DNA of 21,176 nucleotides from Aquirufa sp. (GTDB taxonomy: Bacteria; Bacteroidota; Bacteroidia; Cytophagales; Spirosomataceae), in assembly GCA_030833145.1 (NCBI GenBank), contig JAURHT010000020.1:1-21176 (forward strand), given 5' to 3'. This document shows, piece after piece, positions 1 through 8,571 of the stretch (within the stretch, counting starts at the first letter, position 1; each line of letters begins with the position of its first letter). A model generated the notes under the pieces. The model had not been told where the DNA came from. It was given only the letters and a program-made list of their open reading frames with translations, and made no database searches. A program made the position numbers and the translations under genes.

Positions 1-12
1 TGACTAATTTCG

Positions 13-882
13 ATGATGAATCGTGAATTAGTCAATTTTTTTTTGGACCACCTGTCCATCGAAAGGCGCCTCAGTTCGCGCACGATTACCTCCTACTCTA
101 CTGACTTAGAACAGTTTACCGCTTTCATCGCACCTGCGGAATTATCTCAAGTTCAAGCGTTAACCATTCGAAAATGGCTCATCAGTTTATCCGATGATTC
201 CATCCAAAACCGCAGCATTAACCGCAAACTGGCCACATTGCGTACCTTCTATAAGTATCTTTTAAGAACAGGGAAAATCGAAGAAAATCCAATGACCTCT
301 ATCAGGATGGTTAAAACCACCAAGAAAATCCCCCAATTCGTACGTGAATCGGAGATGGAAAACCTGGTGGATAATCGAAAAATCGCCACTAATTTCAGCG
401 AAGCCAGAGACGAACTGATTCTATTTCTGCTCTATGGGACAGGAATTCGCTTGGCTGAATTGATTTCACTGCAAAACAATCAAATCAATCTAGCGGCTAA
501 AACAATCCGAGTAATCGGAAAGCGAAATAAGGAACGGATGATTCCTATACCTGGGTTACTCGTTGACTTAATTTCAACGTATCGCAGCTTCTGCACAGTG
601 GAACATCCCAATTTACTACTCACAGATAAAGGAGAACCCTTGTACCCGATGTTCGTACAGCGCTTGGTGAAGAAAAATTTAGGGGAATATAGCCAGCTAG
701 AGAAACTTTCGCCGCACGTATTGCGTCACACCTATGCGACACATCTTTTGAACAAAGGGGCTGATTTAAATGCCATCAAGGAATTGCTAGGGCATGCTAA
801 TTTAGCTGCAACGCAGGTATACACTCATAATTCGATGGAAAAAATGAAGGCTATCTACTTACAAGCGCATCCGAAAGCCTAA
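13..882 (+). CDS. xerC: Tyrosine recombinase, XerC/XerD type
   Basis: Site-specific tyrosine recombinase, probably one of the pair that resolves chromosome dimers at dif. At 289 aa it is close to the usual Xer length (about 298 aa). An N-terminal SAM-like core-binding domain (about residues 5-90) precedes the catalytic domain (about 110-285). All expected catalytic residues are visible: Arg146 in GTGIRLAEL, Lys170 in VIGKRNKER, His235 and Arg238 in HVLRHTYATHLL, His261 in LLGHANLAATQ, and the nucleophile Tyr270 in VYTH. Two adjacent ATGs (13 and 16) could start translation. The gene ends by overlapping the thrB stop by 4 bp on the opposite strand. There is no integrated element around it, so a housekeeping Xer role is more likely than a phage or transposon integrase. 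XerC versus XerD cannot be told from the sequence alone. Confidence 0.85.
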   Translation: MMNRELVNFFLDHLSIERRLSSRTITSYSTDLEQFTAFIAPAELSQVQALTIRKWLISLSDDSIQNRSINRKLATLRTFYKYLLRTGKIEENPMTSIRMVKTTKKIPQFVRESEMENLVDNRKIATNFSEARDELILFLLYGTGIRLAELISLQNNQINLAAKTIRVIGKRNKERMIPIPGLLVDLISTYRSFCTVEHPNLLLTDKGEPLYPMFVQRLVKKNLGEYSQLEKLSPHVLRHTYATHLLNKGADLNAIKELLGHANLAATQVYTHNSMEKMKAIYLQAHPKA

Positions 883-1814
883 TCGGCTAAAACAACAGGA
901 CCTTTTTGGTTGATTTGAGAGACATATTGCTCTGAACCGATACCCAAGGCGGCAAATTCTGCGGCCATCGCTTTCGCTACTTTTTGGGCGGTTTCTTCAC
1001 CTTTAGATAAGGCAAACAAGGAAGGCCCAGAACCTGAAATAGAGCAGCCTAACGCGCCATTCGCAATCGCAGCAGCCTTTACTTCCGCAAAACCAGGGAT
1101 CAGGATTGCACGAGATGGCTCAATAATCACATCGACTAATGAACGACCAATTAACTCATAATCAGGTAAAAGCAATCCTGCAACCAATCCAGCAACATTC
1201 CCCATTTGAGTAATGGTGGTGGATAACGAAATTTCTTTATTTAATATTCCACGTGCATCTTTCGTATTCACCTCTATTTGAGGGTGGACGATACTCGCGT
1301 ATAGGTCTGCAGGCACGGGCACTTGAATGATATCTAAGGGATCGTAAGAACGAATCACAATAAAGCCACCTAAGAGCGAAGGACCTACATTGTCTGCGTG
1401 CGCGGAGCCGCAGGCGACGCGCTCTCCTTCCATTGCGAAGGGCAAGAGGTCTTTTTGTGATAATGGGCGGCCCATCAGTTCATTCGCTGCAAAAACACCT
1501 GCCACGGCAGATGCCGCAGAAGATCCTAAGCCGGAACCTAAAGGCATATCTTTGTGCAAGGACAATTCGAAACCTTGGTCTTCGTGACCAATATGGGCTA
1601 AGTATTTTTGGATGGCAATACCAGCCGTATTTTTTTCTACCACTTTGGGTAAACGGCCATCATCACCTGTAATTTCTTTAATGACGATACCCGGAGTCGA
1701 TTTCTTTTCTAAAACGACCTCATCACCTGGATGATTCACGGCAAAACCGAAGATATCAAATCCACAAGCCACATTCGCTACTGTTGCAGGAGCATAAACA
1801 CGTATCTTTTCCAT
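879..1814 (-). CDS. thrB: Homoserine kinase (ThrB)
   Basis: Cytoplasmic GHMP-family kinase that converts L-homoserine and ATP to O-phosphohomoserine, the penultimate step of threonine synthesis. The 311 aa match the family (E. coli ThrB is 310 aa). The N-terminus MEKIRVYAPATVANVACGFD is typical. The glycine/serine-rich ATP-binding GHMP motif 2, PLGSGLGSSAASAVAG, lies at residues 91-106, and the C-terminal GHMP motif is GCSISGSGPSLFAL, around residue 256. The start ATG lies 1 bp after the thrA stop, so the two genes are almost certainly cotranscribed and translationally coupled. No threonine synthase gene follows: the stop codon overlaps the convergent recombinase gene. Confidence 0.95.
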   Translation of the reverse strand: MEKIRVYAPATVANVACGFDIFGFAVNHPGDEVVLEKKSTPGIVIKEITGDDGRLPKVVEKNTAGIAIQKYLAHIGHEDQGFELSLHKDMPLGSGLGSSAASAVAGVFAANELMGRPLSQKDLLPFAMEGERVACGSAHADNVGPSLLGGFIVIRSYDPLDIIQVPVPADLYASIVHPQIEVNTKDARGILNKEISLSTTITQMGNVAGLVAGLLLPDYELIGRSLVDVIIEPSRAILIPGFAEVKAAAIANGALGCSISGSGPSLFALSKGEETAQKVAKAMAAEFAALGIGSEQYVSQINQKGPVVLAD

Positions 1815-1815
1815 A

Positions 1816-4278
1816 TTATGCGAGATGACTACCTATAGAAACAATATCCGCAAAAACACCAGAGGCTGTCACTTCTGCACCCGCTCCCGGTCCTTTAATC
1901 ACTAATGGGCGATCATGGTAACGCTTAGTTGTGAAAGCTATCACATTATCCGCACCATCCATTTGATAGAAAGGATGATCATGCCCTACTGAACGCAAAC
2001 CGATAGTAATTTTTTGATCTTCTAAACAAGCTATATAGCGTAACACCTCGCCTTTCGCTGCGGCCTCATTCACTAATTTCTCAAAGAAATCATTGGCTTT
2101 ATCGATTTCCTCAAAGAAAGCGTCTACTGTGGGAGCCGCTTCACAAGCTGGAGGAATAATCTTTTCAATGGTTATATCTGAGAATTCTAACTTCAATCCA
2201 ATCTCGCGACTCAATATCAAAATTTTACGCGCCACATCCATTCCACTTAAATCTTCGCGTGGATCAGGTTCGGTATATCCTTTTTGCTTCGCAGCTCTTA
2301 ATACCTCTCCAAATGATTTACCGGGCTTAAATTGATTAAATAAGAACGATAAAGTACCCGAAAGAATTCCTTCTATTTTCTCAAAGCGATCCCCAGAAGC
2401 AATCAAACCTTGCAAGGTATTAATCACCGGCAAACCTGCCCCTACATTCGTCTCATACAAGAACTTAACTCCCTTAGCAAGAGCCGTTTGATGCAATTGC
2501 GCATACAAATCATAAGGCCCAGAATTCGCTACCTTATTAGGGGTTACGACTGAAATGTTAGACTGAAATAAACCTAAATAGTTCGTATAAATCTCTTTAT
2601 TCGCTGTACAATCTGCAAAAATAGAATTAGGCAAGTTTAAGGCCTTGATTTTCGCCACAAATCCAGCTAAATCTGCCGGCTCTCCTGCACTGTCCAGTAA
2701 ACCTAAGGCCTGATCAAGCTCAATTCCTTCCTCTTGAATTAATTGTTTACGACTGTTCGCGATACCCGTTAAACGGATTTTGATACCTTTGTATTTGGCC
2801 AAATAATGCTCCTGACCAATAATTTGCGCTAATAAAGTCTTACCGATCAAACCCGCACCTACTAAATAGAGATGCAATGTTTTAATCTGAGAAAAGAAGA
2901 AAGTCTCGTGAATAACATTCAGGGCCTTAGAAAGATCCTTATTTTCAATGACCACGGAGATATTCAACTCCGATGATCCCTGCGCTGTAGCGACAATGTT
3001 AATCCCATTTTTCCCTAAAGAAGAGAATAATTTTCCACTCACACCGGTATGTTTTCGCATCCCCTCTCCCACTACAGCGATAACAGAAAGCTCTTTTTGA
3101 ATATCAATTCCCTCAATATCCCCCGCAGCCATCTCTGCTGCAAACTCTTTCTCTAACACTTTCCGTACTTTGTCAGAAACAGACGGATCGATCGCAAAAC
3201 AGATACTGTGTTCAGATGACGCTTGAGAAATTAAGACTACTGATATTTTTTCACGAGCTAAAACCGTAAATAATTTAGCAGAAACACCCGCCACACCAAT
3301 CATACCTGAACCCTGCAAATTAACCAACGCCAGCTGATCTATCGATGAAATTCCCGTAATGATATATGGACTACCCGTAGGCTCTTTACTTACTACCGTC
3401 CCTGAAAAGCTAGGATTAAACGTATTCAGTACCCGAATCGGGATGTTTTTAGCAAAGGCAGGTTGTAAGGAGGGCGGATAAATCACTTTAGCTCCAAAAT
3501 GAGTCAATTCCATTGCTTCCGCATAGGAAATAGAGGGTATCGTAAAAGCGGACTTCACTTTGCGCGGATCCGCTGTCATCATCCCATCCACATCCGTCCA
3601 AATTTCAATTTCTTTTACCCCTAAAGCAGCTCCTATCACGGAAGCCGTATAATCAGATCCTCCCCGACCTAATGTCGTTGTCTCCCCTTTCGCATTAGAC
3701 GCAATAAAACCTGTCACTAAACCTATTTTACCCTTATTTGCTTCGAAATAACTAGAAATCAATGGGTTCGTCACCTCAAAATCTACTTCAGAATGGCTGA
3801 AAGCACTATTTGTTTTAATGATCTCTCGCGCATCCACGTAGAAAACCGGAAGTCCTTTTTGTTGTAAGATGGCGAAAATTAAATAGGTCGATAAACGCTC
3901 CCCAAAACTAACTAAGGCATCTGATGTCTTAGGTGAAATCTCCTTAATCAAATTAATCCCTTTCAACACATCACGTAATTCATTAACTAACGTACGCACA
4001 TGAGCAATTACCTGACTTTGTCCCGTCACCGGAATAAAGTGCTTAATTACCTCAAAATGACGTGTTTCAATAGTCTCGATCAGCGTATTTACCGTGCTTT
4101 TCGGCTGAGCCGCTAGGGTGCCCGCTTCCAACAAATGATTGGTCACACCGCTCATCGCAGAAAAGACAACAGCAAAATCAGAGGAGGATTTTCCGTTTGA
4201 CTCGATAATCGCCAAAACGGATTGAATGCTTTCGATGCTTCCACAACTGGTCCCACCGAATTTTAGGATTTTTTCCAT
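1816..4278 (-). CDS. thrA: Bifunctional aspartate kinase / homoserine dehydrogenase I
   Basis: Fused enzyme catalysing two steps from aspartate to homoserine: phosphorylation of aspartate and NAD(P)-dependent reduction of aspartate semialdehyde. At 820 aa it has the length of E. coli ThrA. The aspartokinase domain opens with LKFGGTS (residues 5-11) and contains TTLGRGGSDYTAS (201-213) and the WTDVDGMMTADPRKV segment (227-241). A regulatory ACT-domain region spans about 310-460, with GVSAKLF and GVSGKLF marking the two halves. The homoserine dehydrogenase domain has the NAD-binding GAGLIGKTL (474-482), GTLSFLFNQF (641-650) and the substrate/catalytic segment GYTEPDPREDLSGMDVARK (667-685). Feedback inhibition by threonine is usual for this family but is not shown here. 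A candidate promoter lies just upstream, so thrA may begin a transcript separate from the DUF421 gene. Confidence 0.96.
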   Translation of the reverse strand: MEKILKFGGTSCGSIESIQSVLAIIESNGKSSSDFAVVFSAMSGVTNHLLEAGTLAAQPKSTVNTLIETIETRHFEVIKHFIPVTGQSQVIAHVRTLVNELRDVLKGINLIKEISPKTSDALVSFGERLSTYLIFAILQQKGLPVFYVDAREIIKTNSAFSHSEVDFEVTNPLISSYFEANKGKIGLVTGFIASNAKGETTTLGRGGSDYTASVIGAALGVKEIEIWTDVDGMMTADPRKVKSAFTIPSISYAEAMELTHFGAKVIYPPSLQPAFAKNIPIRVLNTFNPSFSGTVVSKEPTGSPYIITGISSIDQLALVNLQGSGMIGVAGVSAKLFTVLAREKISVVLISQASSEHSICFAIDPSVSDKVRKVLEKEFAAEMAAGDIEGIDIQKELSVIAVVGEGMRKHTGVSGKLFSSLGKNGINIVATAQGSSELNISVVIENKDLSKALNVIHETFFFSQIKTLHLYLVGAGLIGKTLLAQIIGQEHYLAKYKGIKIRLTGIANSRKQLIQEEGIELDQALGLLDSAGEPADLAGFVAKIKALNLPNSIFADCTANKEIYTNYLGLFQSNISVVTPNKVANSGPYDLYAQLHQTALAKGVKFLYETNVGAGLPVINTLQGLIASGDRFEKIEGILSGTLSFLFNQFKPGKSFGEVLRAAKQKGYTEPDPREDLSGMDVARKILILSREIGLKLEFSDITIEKIIPPACEAAPTVDAFFEEIDKANDFFEKLVNEAAAKGEVLRYIACLEDQKITIGLRSVGHDHPFYQMDGADNVIAFTTKRYHDRPLVIKGPGAGAEVTASGVFADIVSIGSHLA

Positions 4279-4330
4279 TAATTAAGAAAACAAAATGATT
4301 CTCAACTCTACAAACAGCTGAGATATAGGA

Positions 4331-4363
4331 CAAATATACGATTTTAGGCCGTATTTTGCCCAA
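4331..4363 (-). promoter_or_regulatory. Candidate Bacteroidota promoter for thrAB
   Basis: On the minus strand, TATATTTG at 4338-4331 fits the Bacteroidota -7 element TAnnTTTG exactly. A TTG at 4363-4361 lies 22 nt upstream and could be the -33 element. The -7 box falls in the 65-bp gap between the DUF421 stop and thrA, while the -33 lies inside the end of the DUF421 gene. It would give a leader of roughly 45 nt. No leader peptide rich in threonine or isoleucine codons and no attenuator stem is apparent in the leader. Confidence 0.5.
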
Positions 4364-4856
4364 GAATCCGGTGTCCTTTTCGTTTTCTTTTGGTCAAATT
4401 CCGATAATTATCACTTAAAACGGAAATATTTCCGTCTACTTCGAAGATAGCTAGGTTCACTTCTTCGATTTCTTCAACCCCATGTTCTCTCACTACCGCT
4501 TTCAATTGATCAATTGTAATGGAAGCTTCTTTTAATCCATTTTCTTTCACCACACCATCATAAATCAACAAAATTGGTTCGCCATCAATCGCATTACTGA
4601 TTTTTTTGCTATTATTCGTCACCCATTTAAATGCATAATTCATGGCAAATAAAGCCAAAGCCGCCACCAAACCTCCGGATAAACTCGTATCATCACCTAC
4701 CATCGCCGTCTGCACGGAATTCGAGATTAATAAGATGAAAACCACATCCACCACCGATAATTGCGCAAACTCTTTCTTCCCAAAAACACGAATAGCCGCT
4801 ACGATGAACACGTAAACGGCTATTGATTTGAGGGCGATGATTACATAGCCTTCCAT
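4344..4856 (-). CDS. DUF421 (YetF-family) inner-membrane protein
   Basis: Small membrane protein of the DUF421/YetF family, whose biochemical role is not established. The 170 aa begin with three predicted membrane helices (about residues 4-23, 33-52 and 57-78), followed by a soluble domain with the family segment DGEPILLIYDGVVKENGLKEA (split over about residues 90-111) and a basic tail (KRKRKGHR). The gene starts 5 bp after the exbD-like stop, so it looks cotranscribed with the exbB/exbD pair. That proximity may mean a shared envelope function, but the sequence gives no mechanism. It is somewhat shorter than Bacillus YetF-type proteins, mainly at the C-terminus. Confidence 0.85.
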   Translation of the reverse strand: MEGYVIIALKSIAVYVFIVAAIRVFGKKEFAQLSVVDVVFILLISNSVQTAMVGDDTSLSGGLVAALALFAMNYAFKWVTNNSKKISNAIDGEPILLIYDGVVKENGLKEASITIDQLKAVVREHGVEEIEEVNLAIFEVDGNISVLSDNYRNLTKRKRKGHRILGQNTA

Positions 4857-4861
4857 AATTT

Positions 4862-5263
4862 CTATTTTTTCTTTTCCGCAGCCATTACCATCGACAACTT
4901 CAATTTAGCTGCAAGGTCATAAATATTGGTTAATTCTTGAACTGTTTGATTGCGATCCATTCGAACCACTAAAGTCACCGCCTTTTTAGTGGTCACTTCA
5001 TTTGTCAGCTCTGTTTCTAAATTCGCTACATCCACTAACCGATCATCGATGTAATAATTCAATTTTTCGTCCACTGTTAAACGAATCACTTCGTTCGCAG
5101 GCGTAGGCATTGGCTTTGCTGTTTCTGGTAAAAGCAATTTTATTGCATCCGGAGATGCTAGCGTCGAAATCATTAAAAAGAACATCAATAAAAAGAAAAG
5201 GATATCCGCTAGGGCTCCTGTTTCTACTTCCGATGCTTCTCTGGCTCTTTTTCTGAAGTTCAT
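4862..5263 (-). CDS. ExbD/TolR-family biopolymer transport protein
   Basis: Accessory subunit of a proton-driven ExbB/ExbD-type motor in the inner membrane. The 133 aa comprise a short basic cytoplasmic N-terminus (MNFRKRAREASEVETGA), a single membrane helix at about residues 18-35 and a periplasmic domain. Asp20 at the start of the helix, in ADILFFLLMFFL, is the expected proton-carrying residue, equivalent to the conserved helix Asp of ExbD and TolR. The gene follows the exbB-like gene by 4 bp and precedes DUF421 by 5 bp. No tonB or second exbD is adjacent, so whether this pair powers TonB-dependent transport, a Tol-type function or something else is open. Confidence 0.92.
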   Translation of the reverse strand: MNFRKRAREASEVETGALADILFFLLMFFLMISTLASPDAIKLLLPETAKPMPTPANEVIRLTVDEKLNYYIDDRLVDVANLETELTNEVTTKKAVTLVVRMDRNQTVQELTNIYDLAAKLKLSMVMAAEKKK

Positions 5264-5267
5264 CGAA

Positions 5268-6020
5268 TTAGGCTTTAGACGCTGGTTTGTGAAGAATATC
5301 TAAGAAATCGATCGCCGTAATTTCCATTTTATTAATCGTGCGATCAATCATCGTCGTTAACAAGGTATATAGTACATAGGCAATAATACCCACGATTAAA
5401 CCTGATGCCGAAGTCACCATTTTCTCATAAATACCTCCCGCAATCGTTGAGATATCAATTTTATTAGAGATCGAGATATTGTGGAAGGTACGAATCATAC
5501 CTGTTACTGTTCCTAAGAATCCAAACATCGGGGCAATACGTGCAATCGCGCTTAGAATCCCTAAATTCTTCTCCATATTGTAGATTTCTACTTTGGCCTT
5601 ATTCTCAATCGCTGCTTCGATATCACGAATAGGAGAACCTAAACGGGATAAGCCTTTTTCCAAAAGCTTTGCAATCGGATATGACGTCGCTTTGCAGAAA
5701 TTAATCGCACCCTGCACATTCCCAGCCTGCAACATATCATTAATCGTATGCAAGAAATTCTCATCTAATTTTGCCGTCTTACGAATATATAAATAGCGTT
5801 CGATGAACAAGAAAACGGCCGCAGCAAACAAGAAACCGATGGGATACATCACATACCCCCCTTTTCCTAATAAGTCTAACACAGAGAATTCTTCTACGAC
5901 TACTTTAGTCACTTCTTGAACTGGACCAGAAGCATTAACAATAGAATCTGCCACGGCAGAAGAAAGTGAATCGACGGTTACACCCGCCTGAAGTAAAATA
6001 GTTGCTAGCGATAAAGCCAT
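5268..6020 (-). CDS. MotA/TolQ/ExbB proton channel family protein
   Basis: Proton-channel subunit that works with the ExbD-like protein encoded next to it. The 250 aa compare with 244 for E. coli ExbB. Three membrane helices are evident, at about residues 57-77, 158-180 and 203-226. A cytoplasmic loop between the first two contains KLLEKGLSRLGSPIRDIEAA. The second helix carries the family signature IAPMFGFLGTVTGMIRTF (about 162-179), and the third reads ASGLIVGIIAYVLYTLL. A hydrophobic N-terminal stretch (MALSLATILLQAG) may be a signal peptide or an extra membrane segment, as is common in Bacteroidota ExbB proteins. A 65-bp gap separates it from the upstream ppx-like gene; the gap holds an imperfect -7 box (TAAACTTG), so this gene may start a transcript. 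Confidence 0.92.
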   Translation of the reverse strand: MALSLATILLQAGVTVDSLSSAVADSIVNASGPVQEVTKVVVEEFSVLDLLGKGGYVMYPIGFLFAAAVFLFIERYLYIRKTAKLDENFLHTINDMLQAGNVQGAINFCKATSYPIAKLLEKGLSRLGSPIRDIEAAIENKAKVEIYNMEKNLGILSAIARIAPMFGFLGTVTGMIRTFHNISISNKIDISTIAGGIYEKMVTSASGLIVGIIAYVLYTLLTTMIDRTINKMEITAIDFLDILHKPASKA

Positions 6021-6085
6021 AGGATGAATTGATTAATCTTATTTACTACAAGTTTACAATTTTTTTTTCAAATTCTAAGGCTGAC

Positions 6086-7003
6086 TTAGGAAGATTGAAG
6101 TTCTGTAAACCAAAATCCTTCCTTCAAACTATAAGACGAAAACCAAAGCTCATTTAGAGCTAATTCCCGTAACACTTTCTCCACTAAAAAAGTCGCATAG
6201 GGAAATATACTTGCCCTGAAAGCCTTCATACCAGGATAGCCCACCCGTTCTTCATAACGCAAGGCATCTAAATTTGTCTTGTGCTGCAAAAACGCAGGAA
6301 CATCTAATTCACAAGAAGCAGGAGTTCCCCCCACTCTATTCTCAATATCTAATATCGTTTCAAAGGCCCCAGCGGCTCCTATTAAAACAGTCGGTTTAGC
6401 CTCACGACAAGCCTCCAACAGCGGTATCATTTCCTTCGAAACATAGGCATCTAAATCAGGTACCACAGATAAATTAAACTCATTACCCACTGAAAATAGC
6501 GATTTCAACAGCAATCCTCCTATTTCCAAACTCACTCGATATGATACCTGTTCACCTCTAAACAAGATAAACTCCACACTTCCTCCGCCTATATCCATCA
6601 CCAAACTCGTTTTCTCCCAACGTTGAGGCAAAGAATTTCGTATACCAGCATAAATAAATTCTGCTTCTTGGATTCCGTCAATGATACGTATGCGTATCCC
6701 TAATTCACTATAGACACGCTCCTGAAATTCTGTTGAATTGGAGGCACGGCGAAGAATGCTAGTTCCGATGGCATAAAAATGGCTCATATCCCCACCTTTG
6801 GCCAGAAAAACCTGTTTAAACTCTGTTAGACAAGCAATAGCCCGATCCATCGCATCTTGTTGTAATATCACCTCCTCCATTGCTCCCATGCCTAAACCGA
6901 CCGGTCGCTGGAAATGATCCTCCACCCGAAATTCAGACAAAGGTGAAATCAATAATTGAAAGGTGTTCGTACCGAGGTCCGCAATGGCGCAGATTTTTGA
7001 CAT
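6086..7003 (-). CDS. Ppx/GppA phosphatase family protein (short form)
   Basis: Member of the exopolyphosphatase / guanosine pentaphosphate phosphatase family, with the ASKHA ATPase fold. The 305 aa contain the N-terminal phosphate-1 motif ADLGTNTFQLL (8-18), AIGTSILRRASN (78-89), the EAEFIYAGIR region (113-122) and the phosphate-2 motif MDIGGGSVEF (136-145). The C-terminal HD-like extension of E. coli Ppx (513 aa) is missing; this short architecture is known in the family and is probably not a truncation, since both ends look intact. The substrate (polyphosphate, pppGpp or another phosphorylated compound) cannot be inferred. It diverges from the TPR gene. Confidence 0.88.
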   Translation of the reverse strand: MSKICAIADLGTNTFQLLISPLSEFRVEDHFQRPVGLGMGAMEEVILQQDAMDRAIACLTEFKQVFLAKGGDMSHFYAIGTSILRRASNSTEFQERVYSELGIRIRIIDGIQEAEFIYAGIRNSLPQRWEKTSLVMDIGGGSVEFILFRGEQVSYRVSLEIGGLLLKSLFSVGNEFNLSVVPDLDAYVSKEMIPLLEACREAKPTVLIGAAGAFETILDIENRVGGTPASCELDVPAFLQHKTNLDALRYEERVGYPGMKAFRASIFPYATFLVEKVLRELALNELWFSSYSLKEGFWFTELQSS

Positions 7004-7019
7004 TATCAGATGTTTGGAA

Positions 7020-7027
7020 CAAAATTA
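7020..7027 (-). promoter_or_regulatory. Candidate -7 promoter box for the ppx-like gene
   Basis: TAATTTTG on the minus strand matches the Bacteroidota TAnnTTTG element and lies 16 bp upstream of the ppx-like ATG. A TTG 15 nt further upstream is closer than the usual spacing to a -33 element. The rest of the 86-bp divergent gap holds only an imperfect plus-strand box, TATTTTAG at 7063-7070, for the TPR gene. Confidence 0.4.
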
Positions 7028-7089
7028 AGCCGAAAAGGCGTTCAAGAATAAATAATATTCTTTATTTTAGTAAAAATGTATCCTGAAAA

Positions 7090-8493
7090 ATGCTAGATCC
7101 CGAATTCGACGAGAATAAAGAAGACATTCAGTCTTCCGTTCAACGGTACGAGAATATGTTGAATCAGCAAGAAAACGCGTTTTTCGATGCAGAGACTTTA
7201 GAACAAATCGCTGAACATTACTTTGTTCAATCGCGTTTTGACCAAGCTTTAGAGGCCGTTAATTTAGGCCTGAGTCATTTCAGTTATTCGCTGGAATTAA
7301 TTACCCTGAAAGCGCAAATTTTAGGCGAAATGCAAAAGCCAGAAGAGGCGATGGAATTAATTGAAAATGCCATCCTACTTTTCCCCAACGATATCGAATT
7401 AACCCTCGTTAAAGGCTATTTATTAAGCCAAATGGGGCAACATGAAGAATCCATTCAACTGTTTTTAGCTTCATTAGACCGAACAGAAGAAAAAGACGAA
7501 GTCTATTTCCGCATCGGCTTGAGCTACCAAGCTTGGGGAAAACCACGCGAAGCGGTTGATATGCTAAAGAAGTGCTTAGAGCTTAATTCTGAGAATGAAA
7601 ATGCCCTAGTGGAACTCGCAAATTGCTTAGACGAAATAGGCAAAATTGAGGAAAGTATCCCCTACTATAAGCAGTTCATTGATGCTGACCCCTTTTCTTT
7701 CACAGCCTGGTACAATTTAGGTATCGCCTATTCGAAGTTAAAGCAATTTGAAAAGGCCATCGATGCCTATGAATATTCGCTTGCCATTGAACCTACCTTT
7801 GGGTCTTCCTTATTTAATTTAGGGAATACCTATATGAACATTCAGGAGTATGCGAAGGCCGAGGAATCGTATCAACTTTGCTTGAAATACGATGATCCAA
7901 ACCCGGAATTATATTGCTGCTTAGGGGCTAGCATTGAACGTCAGCGTCGTTTTGATGAAGCACTAACGCATTATAAGGAGGCAATTAAGGTCGACCCTCT
8001 TTGGGATGAAGGCTATTATGGTTTAGCCGTTTGCTTGACTGAACTGGACAAGTGGTTTGAAGCCTTACATTTTCTAAAGAAAGCACTGAAATTAAACGAC
8101 ACTAATCCCTTGTATTGGACGGGTTTAGCGGATGTGGAAGCCTATTTAGGCAATCCTTTATCTTCTGACGATGCCTATGCCAAATCCGTAGACTTAGACT
8201 CTTTCTTCGCTCCTACTTGGGTCAAATGGGCGCAATTGCATTACGACTTAAATGACTTCGAAAAGTGCGCAGAGATTATGCTTTCCGCCATCGATGAACT
8301 TCCAGAGGAAGCTGACCTATATTACCGCGCAGCTATCTTTTTAATTAAAGCAGGGCAATTTAAAGAGGCCTTTCATTTCTTGGAGTCTGGTCTTCTATTG
8401 GACTATGAAAAGCACGAAATAATTTTCGAATATTTCCCTAACATGGAAACACAAAAGGCGATTTATAAGTTAATTCAACAGTACAAGAAATAA
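7090..8493 (+). CDS. Tetratricopeptide-repeat (TPR) protein
   Basis: A 467-aa protein built almost entirely of helical TPR units, expected to be a scaffold or protein-interaction module rather than an enzyme. Repeats with the typical spaced pattern (W/Y...G..Y....A...Y..A) run from about residue 40 to 440. The clearest are around AWYNLGIAYSKLKQFEKAIDAY, SLFNLGNTYMNIQEYAKAEESY and LYCCLGASIERQRRFDEALTHY (each cited by core only, about residues 205-300). No signal peptide or membrane segment is present, so it is probably cytoplasmic. The acidic N-terminus (LDPEFDENKEDIQ) is unlike the repeats. The partner is unknown. It is followed 78 bp downstream by the M16 peptidase gene on the same strand, with no terminator visible between them. 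Confidence 0.85.
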   Translation: MLDPEFDENKEDIQSSVQRYENMLNQQENAFFDAETLEQIAEHYFVQSRFDQALEAVNLGLSHFSYSLELITLKAQILGEMQKPEEAMELIENAILLFPNDIELTLVKGYLLSQMGQHEESIQLFLASLDRTEEKDEVYFRIGLSYQAWGKPREAVDMLKKCLELNSENENALVELANCLDEIGKIEESIPYYKQFIDADPFSFTAWYNLGIAYSKLKQFEKAIDAYEYSLAIEPTFGSSLFNLGNTYMNIQEYAKAEESYQLCLKYDDPNPELYCCLGASIERQRRFDEALTHYKEAIKVDPLWDEGYYGLAVCLTELDKWFEALHFLKKALKLNDTNPLYWTGLADVEAYLGNPLSSDDAYAKSVDLDSFFAPTWVKWAQLHYDLNDFEKCAEIMLSAIDELPEEADLYYRAAIFLIKAGQFKEAFHFLESGLLLDYEKHEIIFEYFPNMETQKAIYKLIQQYKK

Positions 8494-8571
8494 TTCTTGC
8501 CGTTCATCATTTTATCAGTATCACTCAGTCAATTAATTTTTAATTTTCTATTCTAAAAACAAAATACCCCT

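Noticed and set aside
4279..4330. Possible attenuator or leader peptide ahead of thrA
   Set aside because: No run of Thr/Ile codons, no competing stems and no T run are present in this 50-nt leader.
4178..4363. Minus-strand frame of 61 codons spanning the thrA start
   Set aside because: It is out of frame with thrA, overlaps the putative promoter and the DUF421 end, and has no recognisable features.
7076..7096. Tiny upstream frame (ATG TAT CCT GAA AAA TGC TAG) overlapping the TPR gene start
   Set aside because: It could be a regulatory upstream ORF, but the only promoter candidate (TATTTTAG, 7063-7070) would start transcription at about its first base, and a six-codon frame is easily chance.
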